DNA of 64,000 nucleotides, taken from Gordius sp. MW1 (taxonomy: Eukaryota > Nematomorpha > Gordioida > Gordea > Gordiidae). The stretch lies in assembly GCA_964036665.1 (NCBI GenBank), contig OZ038530.1:19800001-19864000 (forward strand). Reading direction: 5' to 3'. The first letter of the stretch is position 1. Each line of letters begins with the position of its first letter. The translations under genes and the position numbers were made by a program. Under the pieces are notes generated by a model. It saw nothing but the letters and a program-made list of their open reading frames with translations. It did not search any database and had not been told where the DNA came from. Below are positions 1 through 11,288 of this stretch, in pieces.

Positions 1-1240
1 TCGGCCTTTTTCCTCTCTGCCTTGATTATAAGGTTGGGGGGAAGAGTTTGAGGGGGCGAAGATATTGATCGTAGTAAAATCCCAAGTGAGATTTAAACCG
101 CGGGACCAAGGTATGAGCGTTAGCCCGTCTGGTCTTTTTCCGTCGGTCGTACTGAGGCCGACAGGCTCTAGGATATTAAGATAACCCTCTTTTCGAAGGT
201 ACTGACCTATGATTTTGTTAATTCCCGCATGTCTGAGTTACGGCGTTTGCTGTACTTGCAGTGAAGAGTATGGTGTCCATTGGGTTGGATCGGCTTCGCA
301 CATATATAGGGAAACAATGTCGCAGCCGGGGCGGAGGCCTATGGCGATGCGTAACTCTTCACCGGAAACATATGAAGACCCAAATTCCTGCTCGGGATCG
401 CTTCGAGCCATTCGTAACCGCTGTTGGAGGAGGCCCAATTGAAAAGGTGTTTTCCCTGGCATAGTTCGTTCGAAAAGAGGAAAGCTACGGAACGTGCTAT
501 TGGGGGAAGGTCCCATTCCTTTTGAGTCACTCCGAGTGGTCGTTCGGCCGACTCGTGCTTGTCCGCATCCTACATGTTAAAAAGCCTCTTGAAGGTGCGG
601 GTCTGGGAGGGATGTGATCCCTGAGATTAGACAGTGGGTACTCATACGAGATGAAATAAATCCCGCTAGTGCAATCTGTCGTGGGGATTTAATCCCGATT
701 CCCCCAGTTATAGAGGGAAGGAACGCCTGAAGCCATTGTAAGGGACTAAAATTAAGGTTGAGGTAGGTTTCGAAAAGATTTCGTATGCTCCGTTCGATGA
801 GGTTGAGTTGCTCGGGGCACCTGAAGATAGGGGATGCACGCAGGGCGTGGTTAATTTTAGGGATTAAAAGGGTGAGGGGTAAGTTATAATAGTGTGGGTT
901 TAGTTGCCTCTATAAAGGTTAAAAATTTAATAAAGAAGCGCTCGGAAGATGTGGATCCTCCTAGTGGTGCGCCAAGGTGGCTGAACTGGTCTAGACTGAC
1001 GACGGGAAAAGGGAGAGTTGAGGGATCTATTGATGGATCCTTACAGAATATTTCGCATTTAAGATGGTTGAGCTCGAGGCCTATAGAGTCTGAAAAGGAC
1101 TTAATAACAGACGGTATTTTGCTGATTTCGCTAGCGGGGCCAACAAGGAATCCGTCATCCATGTACCATAGATTGCAAAATAAGCTACCGGTGTTAGAGA
1201 GTTTTTGGATGATGTCTTGTATAAATAACTACACTGTTGT
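1..1240 (-). pseudogene. Non-LTR retrotransposon (LINE) reverse-transcriptase/C-terminal remnant
   Basis: Read on the minus strand this is the 3' half of a LINE polyprotein, broken by frameshifts. The catalytic reverse-transcriptase box is visible as YMDD at 1153-1164. It is followed by GLELNHLKCE and FSHLGAPLG, which are typical of the RT palm/thumb of non-LTR elements. Farther 3' come GLRPGCDI-like and GKRPDGLTLIPWSRG-like segments known from the C-terminal region of LINE proteins. The element runs off the left edge, so its 3' end is not visible. The upstream RT part is separated by an inserted repeat (1245-1677). Clade not determined. Confidence 0.75.
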
Positions 1241-1244
1241 ATAC

Positions 1245-1677
1245 TGGAGTATACACGTCTTTTCATACACGTCTTTTCCTTTATTTTTTCCTTACGTGTG
1301 TGATATTTTACCCCCCCCCCCCCACACGCACTTATACGCATTTGTTATTTCTTCCTCATTGATCAACATGAATACGCATTATTAAACTAGATAACGCGTT
1401 TCGATTCATTATTATAATTATTATATTTTTTCCGTCTTAGGTTGAATAAAATATGTACTAAAGTCGATAAAAAGTACTTTGTATTGAGGCGGTGGAGACG
1501 TGTAATCTTGTTGTCCACCGCCGGGGCATCACCCAATTTATTCTGTAGATTCATTTTAATTTAAATGCCTTATGATCGCCCCAATAATATTCCCCTATCC
1601 TTCCTCGATAATTACTCCTGATGATTCCCCTTCATTCAATCCTCTTTTTAGTATTTAAATCGTATTCTCCAGGAATA
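1245..1677. repeat. 430-bp interspersed repeat (copy A) inserted in the LINE
   Basis: This stretch is shared, with divergence, with 23875-24300. Both contain TATACACGTcTTTTcATAC, a run of C followed by ACGCACTTAyACG, then TGATCAACATGAA, then a CCCCTATCCTTCC and TGATGATTCCCCTTC segment in the same order. It lies between two RT motifs of the LINE, so it was inserted after the LINE. Both ends carry short self-complementary sequence (GTATAC...GTATAC and GTATTC...GAATAC). Coding capacity is absent. Confidence 0.6.
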
Positions 1678-1750
1678 CGATATTACACAAAAAAGTGCGG
1701 GGCCTAGGGGATCGCCTTGCTGTATTCCTTTAATACTTTAGAAACTTTAA
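1678..1750 (-). pseudogene. Upstream RT fragment of the interrupted LINE
   Basis: On the minus strand 1683-1736 encodes KGIQQGDPLGPALFCVIS. This is the conserved Q-G-D-P-L-G-P block of non-LTR reverse transcriptases, which normally lies some 60-70 residues before the YMDD box. Here it is separated from YMDD by the inserted repeat. The 5' continuation is too decayed to follow with confidence beyond about 1750; 2216-2290 may be another scrap. Confidence 0.65.
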
Positions 1751-2769
1751 TAAGCAATACAAAAGGATGTACTGTACCACATAGATAACAATCTACTTAA
1801 AATATGAAACAAGATTAAAATTTTTTTACTATATAAATATTTAATCAGTTTTGCAATACAATTTGGGAATGGCAGGGGGACCGTGTTTGATACACTCTTT
1901 TCATTATCAAGTCCCTAGCCCCCCCCCCCTGTATCTCTATGTATGTTTATGTTGTTTCCTCCTAATCAATCATAATACACTCCACTGCCTTGCATGAGAC
2001 TATTTAAAATCTTGCCCGCCTACCTCTTAATGATCCCTATGCTATGCTTATGCATATTCTACTTTCTGACAAATAAACACACACAGTCTATTGTTTTAAA
2101 CATAATTCATCGTCATCAAATCCTTCATAAATTCATTTTTATTATAGCTACTAGTCTATATATAGTTCTAGAGGGATATAACATAATATATAGCTATATT
2201 TTCTTTATGTAAACCTCGAGAATACTTGTAAAAATCTCAATCCTGATCAAGGCTGTGGTTGGGGTATAGCGAACCCCATTCTTAAAGTGCTCCTAATTTT
2301 AACACAAATAAAGAAACGCATATCCATTTTTAAACATAGTTTTAAGCCTCTTATATGTTTGTGTAAAAAATTATTTAATTATAATAGTAATTTAAAAATT
2401 AAATTACCAAAATTATATGCAATCTAATCTATAAATTCCAAAGAATGTTTGCTGTGTATTTAATTTGGTAATTCTTTGAACTAGATTTTACTTCGGGACG
2501 GGTCCGGCTGGCTTCGGATGGCCCATACAGGGCTCTACAAACGAGAGAAAAAAAGACAGTTGACGTATTGGCTTTGCATCACAGTGCTGGGTTTTATAAA
2601 TAATTATATTAATAATTAATAATTCGTTGCATATTATTAAAATTTGTATTTATCTTGTTGTTGCATAGTGTTTTTGAATGCATGATAATTTATTATTAGT
2701 CGTTGATGGATATTTTTCGTGCCCATTACGATTTAAACATAAGTTGAAAAAACTTTTATTAAATTATCA
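1751..2769. other. Intergenic, AT-rich, no gene seen
   Basis: AT-rich sequence with a short C-run at 1919-1929 and a small GC-rich patch at 2490-2560 (CGGGACGGGTCCGG) resembling the GC-rich hAT termini found elsewhere in the window. Short open frames here (for example 1994-2212) have no recognisable motif. Confidence 0.5.
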
Positions 2770-5491
2770 ATGCTGGTAAAACTTTTCGCATTAGCAAAGC
2801 GTTTGAAGGGTGAATACCGAATAGCCTCAAAATTATATGCGAGAAATTTTGGCCATGCAGTGTAAGTTTCAATTTGAATAATTATATTCAAGTATTTTAC
2901 ATCCACTTATTGATTATAATAATCTATGCAAAATTAATGAAATATGGTTAAGTATTTTAAGGTTATTTTCTGCATATGCTTAAAAGAGTTTATCATTATA
3001 TTTTGGTTTCCAATTTACAAATTTTGTTATGGCTTAGTCATCACAATTATAAAAAAGGGACCAAAGCTTAATAATAAGAGTTGCAAAACATTGAATGGAG
3101 TTTGGTCATAATTTTATTAAAATATTATTTTATTTCAATGGGAAAGGGAAAATTAGCTGCCAATTTTACTTTGGTTATGCCCTTGACTATTGTCTGAATA
3201 TATTTAAATTTTTTTATGGAGACTCTCATCCAATTTTGATATGCGCATAACCCATTTTTCTAAATATGTGATATCCCCTATATCTTTTTAACAGTCAATT
3301 TAAATTGCAAAGGCCATTGTCAATTCACCCACTACACATTACCCAATCACATCTAGTTATATCAAAATTTTCCACACAAACTCAATCTAATTTAGATGAC
3401 CTAACAGTAAATCCTATTAATACATGTTCAGCTGAAAAGACTGAAATAAACAAACAAAACTCTTACAGAACTCACACGTGTGGCGAATTGAGGATCAGTG
3501 ATATAGGCAAAGATGTAACACTCTCAGGCTGGGTTTCTCATACTAGGCTTAATAATACCTTCATCATACTTCGAGATGCATATGGCTCCATTCAAGTCAC
3601 AACTAAACGCAATATACCTATAAAGTCCAAACATAGAGAAGATGGTTCAGAAGGGAAAAGCAAACGTAAATCATCTTTTAATTTAGCTTTGGAAAGTATT
3701 ATCCAAGTCAAAGGTAAGATTGTGGCCAGGCCCCCAGCTCAAATTAAAAATGATATGCCAACGGGGGAAATTGAAATAGCTGCCACGGATATAATACTCC
3801 TCAATCGCAATACCAATTCGTGCATACCTAAATTGACTCACGATTTCCATTACAACCACTCGGACCAGCCCGGTGTCAAGGATAACATAGAGTTCGAAAA
3901 ACTTAGGTATAGGTACGCTTACTTGCGTTCACAAAGCGCTCAAGCAAATTTGCGGGCTCGCGCTCGGTTCTTAGCAGCAGTGCGCGCTTACCTCGACGCC
4001 CAAGGCTACGTTGAAACCGAGACGCCCGCGCTTTATAAGCCGACGCTGAGTGACATGGGCGCCGGTGAGTTCCTAGTGCCGACCACTAATTTGCGCGCGC
4101 TCCAACAACACCTTCCTACTCAAAATGGTGAACCTGCTACTGCAAAGTATTACGCTCTAACTCAAAGCCCACAACTGCTCAAACAACTGCTCATGGTCGG
4201 TGGCCTGGATAAGTACTACCAGATTGCCAAATGTTTTCGCAACGAAAAGCGTATACACCACGCGCGTCAACCCGAATTCACCCAAATCGATTTAGAAGCG
4301 TCATTCGCTACTCAAACGGACATTAGGACTCTCGTAGAGGGAATGTTGGTCCGGGCTTGGCCTGAGCTTCTCGATACCCAACCTAACTCAACGAGCCCAC
4401 TCGAAACTCCGTTTCCCGTTTTAACTTACGACTACGTATTGGATAATTATGGAACGGATAAACCCGATTTGAGGGATGCAAACGAGCTACTCTTGAGTAA
4501 AGGTACCCAAACTCTCCCCGTTCAATTGCTCTCAGAGCGCGTCTTTTGCGATTTGATGCCCAGCTCGAAGAGCGTCGAACACCCTAAGATCTACACCACA
4601 GGTTTGGCCATGCCTCGACGCCAATTTATCGACCTACTAAACCCTAACGAATCACATTATACCGTAAAACTCGAGGATAAACCCGGTTTTTACGTCTTGT
4701 GGTGCGATGGTAATCGCCCCGAACCTTTGAACCTCCTCCGGTCTAAAGCTCAAGCCTCTGCGCGCCCTAACCTATACGTTTCGCGAGCTATAGATTTCGA
4801 AACTTTTTCCGCCGAGAAACGCACCCCAATCGACTCCACTAATATTCCCCCTTGGCTCCCCCACTTCGAGCGAGATAGCCTAACTACCGCAGAGTCCGTT
4901 TTGCTTTTCAACGCCTCATTCGACCTCAGAGAAGCTCAAACGTCTTTGGGTAAGGTTAGGAGCGCACTTTTATCATGCTCGTCCACCAAAAAAGCTTCCC
5001 TCACCACCTCCTCCCCCCACAAATTTTTGTGGGTCGTCGATTTCCCCTTGTTTCAAAGGAATCAATCAAACATCAGACCTGACGCCTTAGAATCGGTTCA
5101 TCACCCCTTTACAGCTCCCGCACCCGAGCAAAGAGAGCTCCTTTGGCAAGCGCGCTTCGATGTCGCGTTAGCGCTCAGCTTACGAGCGCAGCACTACGAC
5201 TTAGTGCTTAACGGGGAAGAAATTGGTGGGGGCTCGGTTAGAATGCACGACCCCGCCGAGCAGAAACTGGTGCTAGAGGATATATTGGGGAGTAGCGTAG
5301 AAGAAAATAAGGAATTCGACTATTTTTTAGAAGCGCTCTCTAGCGGTTGCCCCCCGCACGCTGGTATAGCGCTAGGCTTGGATAGACTAGTCGCTTTAGC
5401 CAGAGGCACTACCTCCATTCGAGACGTCATGGCTTTCCCTAAATCAGCCTCAGGCTCGGACGTTCTCTCTGGCTCCCCTTGCAACCTCTAA
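2770..5491 (+). CDS. DARS2: Mitochondrial aspartyl-tRNA synthetase, two exons
   Basis: Class II aminoacyl-tRNA synthetase that charges tRNA-Asp in mitochondria. Exon 1 (2770-2861) encodes MLVKLFALAKRLKGEYRIAS..., a basic, acid-free amphipathic leader typical of a mitochondrial presequence. The donor GTAAGT at 2862 joins in phase 2 to the acceptor at 3293-3294; exon 2 is 3295-5491. The N-terminal OB fold (GWVSHTRLNNTFIILRDAYG) is at 3521-3580. Motif 2 is FRNEKRIHHARQPEFTQID (4233-4289), with Asn where the family usually has RDE. GGGSVRMHDP lies at about 5226-5255, and motif 3 GIALGLDRL at about 5365-5391. Joined length is about 762 residues, longer than the human protein (645). A coding region this long with one intron is odd beside intron-rich neighbours. 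Its 3' two-thirds are clearly GC-richer than its AT-rich 5' part, with the change near 3880. Confidence 0.95.
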
Positions 5492-6411
5492 CCTTTTGAT
5501 GCAATTTTAAAGGCAAACTAAGGCCTCCCTTTGAATTTATTATCTATAAATTAATTTTTCACCCCGAAATCTAATTAATAACTTAAATTTGTTTGGAAAG
5601 CGAGCCCTCCAGTTAAGTTTGGTCCAGATAATAGATATCCCATCTGAAATCAACGGCTTCCTTATCAAAAACTTTGTTACGTTTACGCCTAAACTAGATC
5701 ACGTTGGTTTTTATGGCTCAACCTACTTTAACAGATTTTATGTATCGAATTTTAAGCTCATTTAAGGTGGAAAGATGGTGTTTTTTTATAAACATTATAC
5801 ATCACTATATACCCATTATCATCGCCTCCGTACTGATTTGATATCCAAAAGTTTTGTTACCTTATTGAAGATTGTAGATATCACCTATCCCCCATCATTA
5901 CTCCATTTTGTTGTCACCCCATCGCGTCGCTTTTAGTGAGTTATAATGGATCATTCATTTATGTTACCACGTACATGTATTATATCTCGCCAGTTTTATA
6001 TGAAAATTGAGTCAATACTTTCAAAAAGTAAAAATAGTCTATAATCGATGGAGAATCATGTGCGCACTCGGTGGTTGCTCAAAATGTTTTTGGCGTTTTC
6101 ATAAGTATATGTGTTCAAATGAAATATTAAATTTAATTTAACATTAATTACATTTAAATAAAAAGTGAGTTTTTGATACTTGTTACAATGGACTTAATAT
6201 GGAGAGATGGTTTAAAACCAATATGACAATTTTGAAAAACTGACAGCAATGTTATGTCAATATTTTGTTTCATGTTTTCTAGTAAAATTTTGTACGAGAT
6301 TTTAGCGATCAGCAAATATTTTTCCTCCCCAAGCGAATCTCTTTATTAAAGGCTAGTTAAAATAAGTTAAATGTTTTAACATCTTTAAATAGACCTTCTA
6401 TTGTGTGAAAT
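5492..6411. other. DARS2 3' flank, no further gene seen
   Basis: AT-rich sequence downstream of the DARS2 stop. I see no coding motif, RNA gene or clear transposon terminus. It should hold the DARS2 3' UTR, but no canonical AATAAA lies close to the stop. Confidence 0.5.
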
Positions 6412-6575
6412 AGTGTTGTAAAAAGACCTGCGTTTTGTATGGTCGATCTTTGGTTCAATTTCAAATTTTGGCTAAGCCTGAGGTCGACTCAAGAAAACAG
6501 ACTATTTGGTCTGTTTAGTTTGGTCGACTAAAATCAAAGGTCCACCAAAAAAAACTAGCCGTTTTTACAACCCTA
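6412..6575. repeat. Short inverted-terminus repeat of the GTCGAC family
   Basis: Starts TAGTGTTGTAAAAA and ends TTTTTACAACCCTAG, an imperfect terminal inverted repeat. The interior has GGTCGAC/GTCGACT blocks and CAGACTATTTGGTCTG. Related sequence is at 29235-30160 (split by an insertion), 32330-32640 and 60180-60360. Probably a MITE; the target duplication is not convincing. Confidence 0.5.
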
Positions 6576-6908
6576 GTGGAACTAAAGGTTTAACTGTTAA
6601 GAATTCAGACCCAACCCGTTATGGATTATATTTGCTTGTAAAAACGTTTATTAAACTATTCTTGAAATATAACCCATTCATTTTATTATTTAACGTTTTT
6701 AATTATGGACTGTACATAAATTCTTAATATCTATTTCAAAGGCTTTAATACACTTACATTTTAAATTATTTATAGAGATCGTAGTTCTAAGCAAAATATG
6801 CTATAAAAAATAATTGATGAAGTGGTTGGCTCTATTAATGCTAGCTTTCAGCTATAACTTTTCTCTTTTATTATAATATTAATTGCTATGCAATTTATGG
6901 GTAATTTT

Positions 6909-9024
6909 TAGAGATGCACCGATACCACTATTTTGTGCCGATACCGATACCAGCCGATACTTAAGATTTTTTTGCCGATACCGATACCATGCCGATACTT
7001 ATAATAAAAAAAAATTTATACTAAATGTCTAGTTTTTAAATGTTTCCTTAAATTTGAAGTGTTAAAGGAATGTTTGTCTTTGCCCCCACGACTTATTTTA
7101 GCTTTGCATAATTCACAGATTACAATTTTTTCATCTGCTGACACAACAAAATAACTCCATAGTGTATGGGCCATTCCATGTCGATTCGTCAAAAAAAGAC
7201 GATTTTCGACCGACCATTTCAGATCAGGATAATTTTTGGTGAGGGTGTAGGCCTCATTTATTAGATTAATTTCTGAAAGTTTTAGCCATTTTTGGCCATT
7301 ACTTTTTAAGTTATGGACGTTTAAAGGGCCAAAATCACGTTCGGGAGCGTTTTATGAATTTTACTATTTTTGTCATATTTTTGAAAGTAATTGCGTTATT
7401 CACTCAGATTTTGGTGGATTTTGTTCCTAAAAAAATTCTCTATCGAAATAGTTTAACCAAAAACCTCAAACTTTTGCGGTTAATTTTTTGTGGTACAATT
7501 AGTGAAAAATCATAAAAACATATTTCTCCGGTATATGAAATCACCAATTTCACAATGTGAACTCCTTTATGACCCATTATCATATTTCAATCATAAAAAA
7601 TTTGGGCGCGGCTACGAGATGGTCAAAAATTCGAAAAATTGCATTTTCAACAAAAATATTTATAGATGGCGGTATAATCAATTATCACAAGAACATATTA
7701 TGGTGTTTGCTTTTTATCAAATTCCAAATTTTTAAAAAATATATGGTAAATATATTGGATTAAAAATCAACTTAAATTTTGAACTTTTATCTACGCGGCG
7801 GGCAAGTAACCGAGTTTGAAAATAACTAGGTTTAATTAAGATAAAAAATGGTCACAACTAGCAAGAAATTTTTTTTAAAATACCTTTCATCCTGCATAAA
7901 TTTTTAATTTTTAGCATGGATTATCAGTATAAAAATAAAAATATATGAGAAATTTTGCCATCATATTAGTATTTATTTATTTTTTCAACCTCATATTAAT
8001 TTTAGCATACCCCTATATCATTTAAGTTAAAATTTAAGATCTAATTTTCAAACTCGGATAATTGCCAATTGCGCAGAAAAAAAATCAAATTTAAGTTTAT
8101 TTTTATTCCAATATTATTTATTTACCATATATTCTTTATAAATTTGCAATTTGATAAAAAATAAACACCATAATATGTTCTTGTGAAAATTGATTATACC
8201 GCCATCTATAAATATTTTTGTTGAAAATGCAATTTTTTGAATTTTTGACCATCTCGTAGCCGCGCCCAAATTGTTTATGATTGAAATATGATAATGGGTC
8301 ATAAAGGAGTTCACATTGTGAAATTGGTGATTTCATATACCGGAGAAATATGTTTTTATGATTTTTCACTAATTGTACCACAAAAAAATAACCGCAAAAG
8401 TTTGAGGTTTTTGGTTAAACTATTTCGATAGAGAATTTTTTTAAAAACAAAATGCGCCAAAATCTGAGTGAATAACGGAATTACTTTCAAAAATATGACA
8501 AAATTAGTAAAATCCATAAAACGCTCCCGAACGTGATTTTGGCCCTTTAAACGTCCATAACTTAAAAAGTATTGGCCCAAAATGGCTAAAACTTTTAGAA
8601 AATAATCTAATAAATGAGACCTACACCCTCACCAAAAATTATCCTGATCTGAAATGGTCGGTCGAAACCGTTTTGATTTGTCCTGGAATGGCCCGTATCT
8701 AAAGAATCCATCTAAGGCTTAATATTTAATAATTTTTAAAATAAAATAATATTTACTTAAAAGCGCAGTCGGAACAGATGGTCAATGAGTTTATTATACT
8801 CCACATAGAAATATTTATAGCCAATCAAATGAAACAATTTTCAAAAAATTTGAAAAGTCCTCTATTTTTTAATCGTAGGAGATACTATAAGTATTATTTT
8901 TTGAGTTTCATATTAAAAAAGGTATCGGCTTGGTAATTGCCGATACTAGCAAAGTATCGGCCGATACTTTTGGCAAGGTATCGGCGCCGATACCATGCCG
9001 ATACTTGGTATCGGTGCATCTCTA
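6909..9024. mobile_element. Non-autonomous hAT DNA transposon
   Basis: Terminal inverted repeats TAGAGATGCACCGATACC and GGTATCGGTGCATCTCTA are flanked by a perfect 8-bp duplication, GTAATTTT (6901-6908 and 9025-9032). This is diagnostic of hAT-type insertion. Subterminal regions are full of CCGATAC/GTATCGG repeats, the kind of multiple motifs that hAT transposases bind. No transposase is encoded; the interior is occupied by a nested foldback element (7167-8694). Confidence 0.92.
7167..8694. mobile_element. Foldback element nested in the hAT
   Basis: Two arms of about 660 bp (7167-7832 and 8038-8694) are inverted copies of each other with a spacer of about 200 bp. The ends are GGGCCATTCCATG and the imperfect complement, flanked by GTAT on both sides (7163-7166, 8695-8698). 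The mirrored open frames of 66-81 codons in the arms are by-products of the symmetry: they appear in both arms and resemble no known protein. It inserted into the hAT, or was captured by it, and so is younger than the hAT body. Superfamily not assigned. Confidence 0.85.
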
Positions 9025-9475
9025 GTAATTTTATCCTATATTAAATGACATTGGCTTGGCAGCCTTTTGGTTTTTCTAGAATTAACAATGTTGTGTTGGG
9101 TAATACCACCGTGAAACGCATATTTGAGCAATAATATTACACCTCTTTTCACACTAAAGTTTATATGGATTAAGTCGCTTCTAGTATTATTTCAATTAAT
9201 AATAAGGTAGGTATAAAAGAAGCTTATTTCAACCGCATCCATGTAATAATAAATCACCCTCGACGGTTCCAAACAGAAAAGGCGAAGATTGGTTAGTACT
9301 CTTACCTTAAAAATATTTGTAAAAAATCGCGATTTCACTTAAATAAAATTTCCCACCATCTCCCTGTCCTATTTAAGATAATCGTAAAGCCATAAGGAGA
9401 AGAGTAAAAAAATATATATATATAAATTATACATTTTATCATTGCTAAATGTTTATATAATCCAATATTACGTAG

Positions 9476-10201
9476 TTGGGCCTATAGAAAATTGCCCCCA
9501 CCAGAATCGTTCGATGTTTTGATCGCAAAATCCATGAACGCCCTGTTTTGGTGGTGGCTCTTCTACAACCTATGGTACTATCCCGAAGAAACTTTTGTAA
9601 GTTTACCACTTTGCTTTTCGCTACAATCATTTATATTAAGGTCTTTTATTTCAGTGAGTGTAATTATTATAAAATTTTTAACAGCTATGACTCCTTCAAT
9701 TTCAAGTGATGACTCTAAAATCTCGCCCATGTAGGTTTAAGTTGCTTGATCACTAATTTAAAAAATAATAAAGTATGTTATGCGCATTTCTATCCCTAAG
9801 GAGGGGGGCGTTTTTTTTTGTTAAGCCTTACATTGTAGGTTTTACCCACCTTATATTCTAGGTTTAACCCACATAGCAATCGGGTACTATTACCGACCAT
9901 ATCAAATTTTAGGGAATTAAATTAATTCCATGCAATTTGAGGAAACTCTCTTAAATAGAAATAATGATTAAAAATCCTTATAAATCAATATTTATTTTTT
10001 TATTTATACACTTTACTTTTGGTTTTGTTGTATCTTGTTTAGGGCCATCATTTCTACCCCGACACATCAAAATGGACGGACAAAGAGTTAGGTATACCAC
10101 CAGATGATTATCCAGGCACGGGAAGGATCCGTGAAAAACACGATATGCCATTAGTTATTTACGCCGAAGATGACCTCGATTCTAACATTGAACCCTATTA
10201 A
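9476..10201 (+). CDS. NDUFB2: NADH dehydrogenase (complex I) 1 beta subcomplex subunit 2, 3' exons
   Basis: Accessory single-pass subunit of mitochondrial complex I. Exon A runs to 9596 (donor GTAAGT) and encodes SWAYRKLPPPES... followed by a tryptophan-rich membrane segment, ALFWWWLFYNLWYYPEETF. Exon B (10043-10201, acceptor TTTAG) encodes GHHFYPDTSKWTDKELGIPP followed by DD. This matches the family signature (human YPDPSQWTDEELGIPPDD). A 27-residue acidic C-terminal extension follows before the stop. Joining is phase 0. The start of exon A (acceptor AG at 9474-9475) is inferred, and the 5' exon with the start codon was not found. A poly(A) signal AATAAA is at 10361-10366. The 5' boundary abuts the hAT element ending at 9024. 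Confidence 0.85.
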
Positions 10202-11097
10202 TTTATTAGCTATACTGCTGTGTACTTTACTATTATTAAATTTGCGCGTCTTTATTATATTAATGACGCATAAAGGTGCCTAGGAATTTCATTACTATTT
10301 ACGTGATGTTTCATTACAGAGTTTCAGAAATTGTTTAAATTGTAATTTAACCTCTTGGACAATAAAAAATATCGGATAGTTAAAGAATCAAAAATCAATG
10401 GAAAGATTAACGTAGTTGAATGGTTAAAATAGTTACTCTTGACGCTATAGGCCGGCCAAAACATGAATTGTATCGCTGCTAGGTATTTAGCGATATAATA
10501 TTAACACGTGTGTGCTAGTAAGTAGGATGAAATAGAAGGTAAATTTTGGGCTTTCAAAAAAATTCAATCAAACTCTATAATTTTCCTAAACTAGACGTGA
10601 AGAGTAATGCGGAAAATTCGAGAAAAATCTCCATCTCGACTTGTCTCGAAAAAGTGAGACCTAACTTTGAAAAATTGAGCTGAGATCGAAACGAAATTTC
10701 GACCTCGAGACGAGATCTATCAACGAGATCTCCCCTTTAGAATTTCTTTATTAACCTTCATACTCATAATAAATGAAATTTAGTTGTGTATTTTTTATAA
10801 TTCACATTTAAAATATTAAATATAAATTTTTATTTAAAACACCTTTGTTATTGGGTAATATGTATCCACGTAAAGTTAAAATTATAGTTTGTGAATAAAA
10901 TAAGAGTCCCTTAGGGCATGTAAGTAATTTTTTTATATTTTTATTGCAAAATTTATATACCTAGCACTAGCATTAATGTAAAATACATACAGGCTTAAAA
11001 TAAGTGTTGATGAAGTCGTAAATATAATTTATCTCTCCAAAATTCGCAACAATTACTTCATTTTGATGTCCTGATATTTTGAATTCAGTGGTTAATT
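10202..11097. other. NDUFB2 3' flank and repeat fragments
   Basis: Besides the NDUFB2 poly(A) signal, 10610-10735 is rich in CTCGAGACGAGATC-type words. The same words occur at 16379-16460, on the other side of the gypsy element, suggesting one older repeat split by that insertion or two copies of one family. No gene seen. Confidence 0.4.
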
Positions 11098-11101
11098 AAG
11101 C

Positions 11102-11265
11102 TAATATGGAATCGAATTAAGAAGGCTTTATTCAAATTTGTAACACGAATCAAAATACAACATATGATATCAACATAAAAACATGTCCACTAGGAATATA
11201 GAAAATAAACGATATTAATAATAACGTGTATATCAAAATTATAAAACATAAGTACAAACATAACA
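11102..11265 (-). repeat. 3' LTR of the gypsy element
   Basis: 164 bp. It differs from the 5' LTR by three substitutions and two tandem-duplication indels (8 bp and 5 bp). On the element strand it begins TGTTATGTTTG; its terminal CA has mutated to TA. Confidence 0.92.
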
Positions 11266-11273
11266 TTTCCCCT
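11266..11273 (-). other. Polypurine tract of the gypsy element
   Basis: AGGGGAAA on the minus strand immediately before the 3' LTR start TGTTATG. This is the expected position of the plus-strand primer. Confidence 0.85.
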
Positions 11274-11288
11274 CGCCGTCTATTAGAA

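Noticed and set aside
7490..8381. Open frames of 66-81 codons on both strands
   Set aside because: They are mirror images in the two arms of a foldback element and carry no recognisable domain.
9240..9290. Possible first exon of NDUFB2 ending at a GTTAGT donor
   Set aside because: No start codon in frame (stops immediately upstream) and no resemblance to a presequence.
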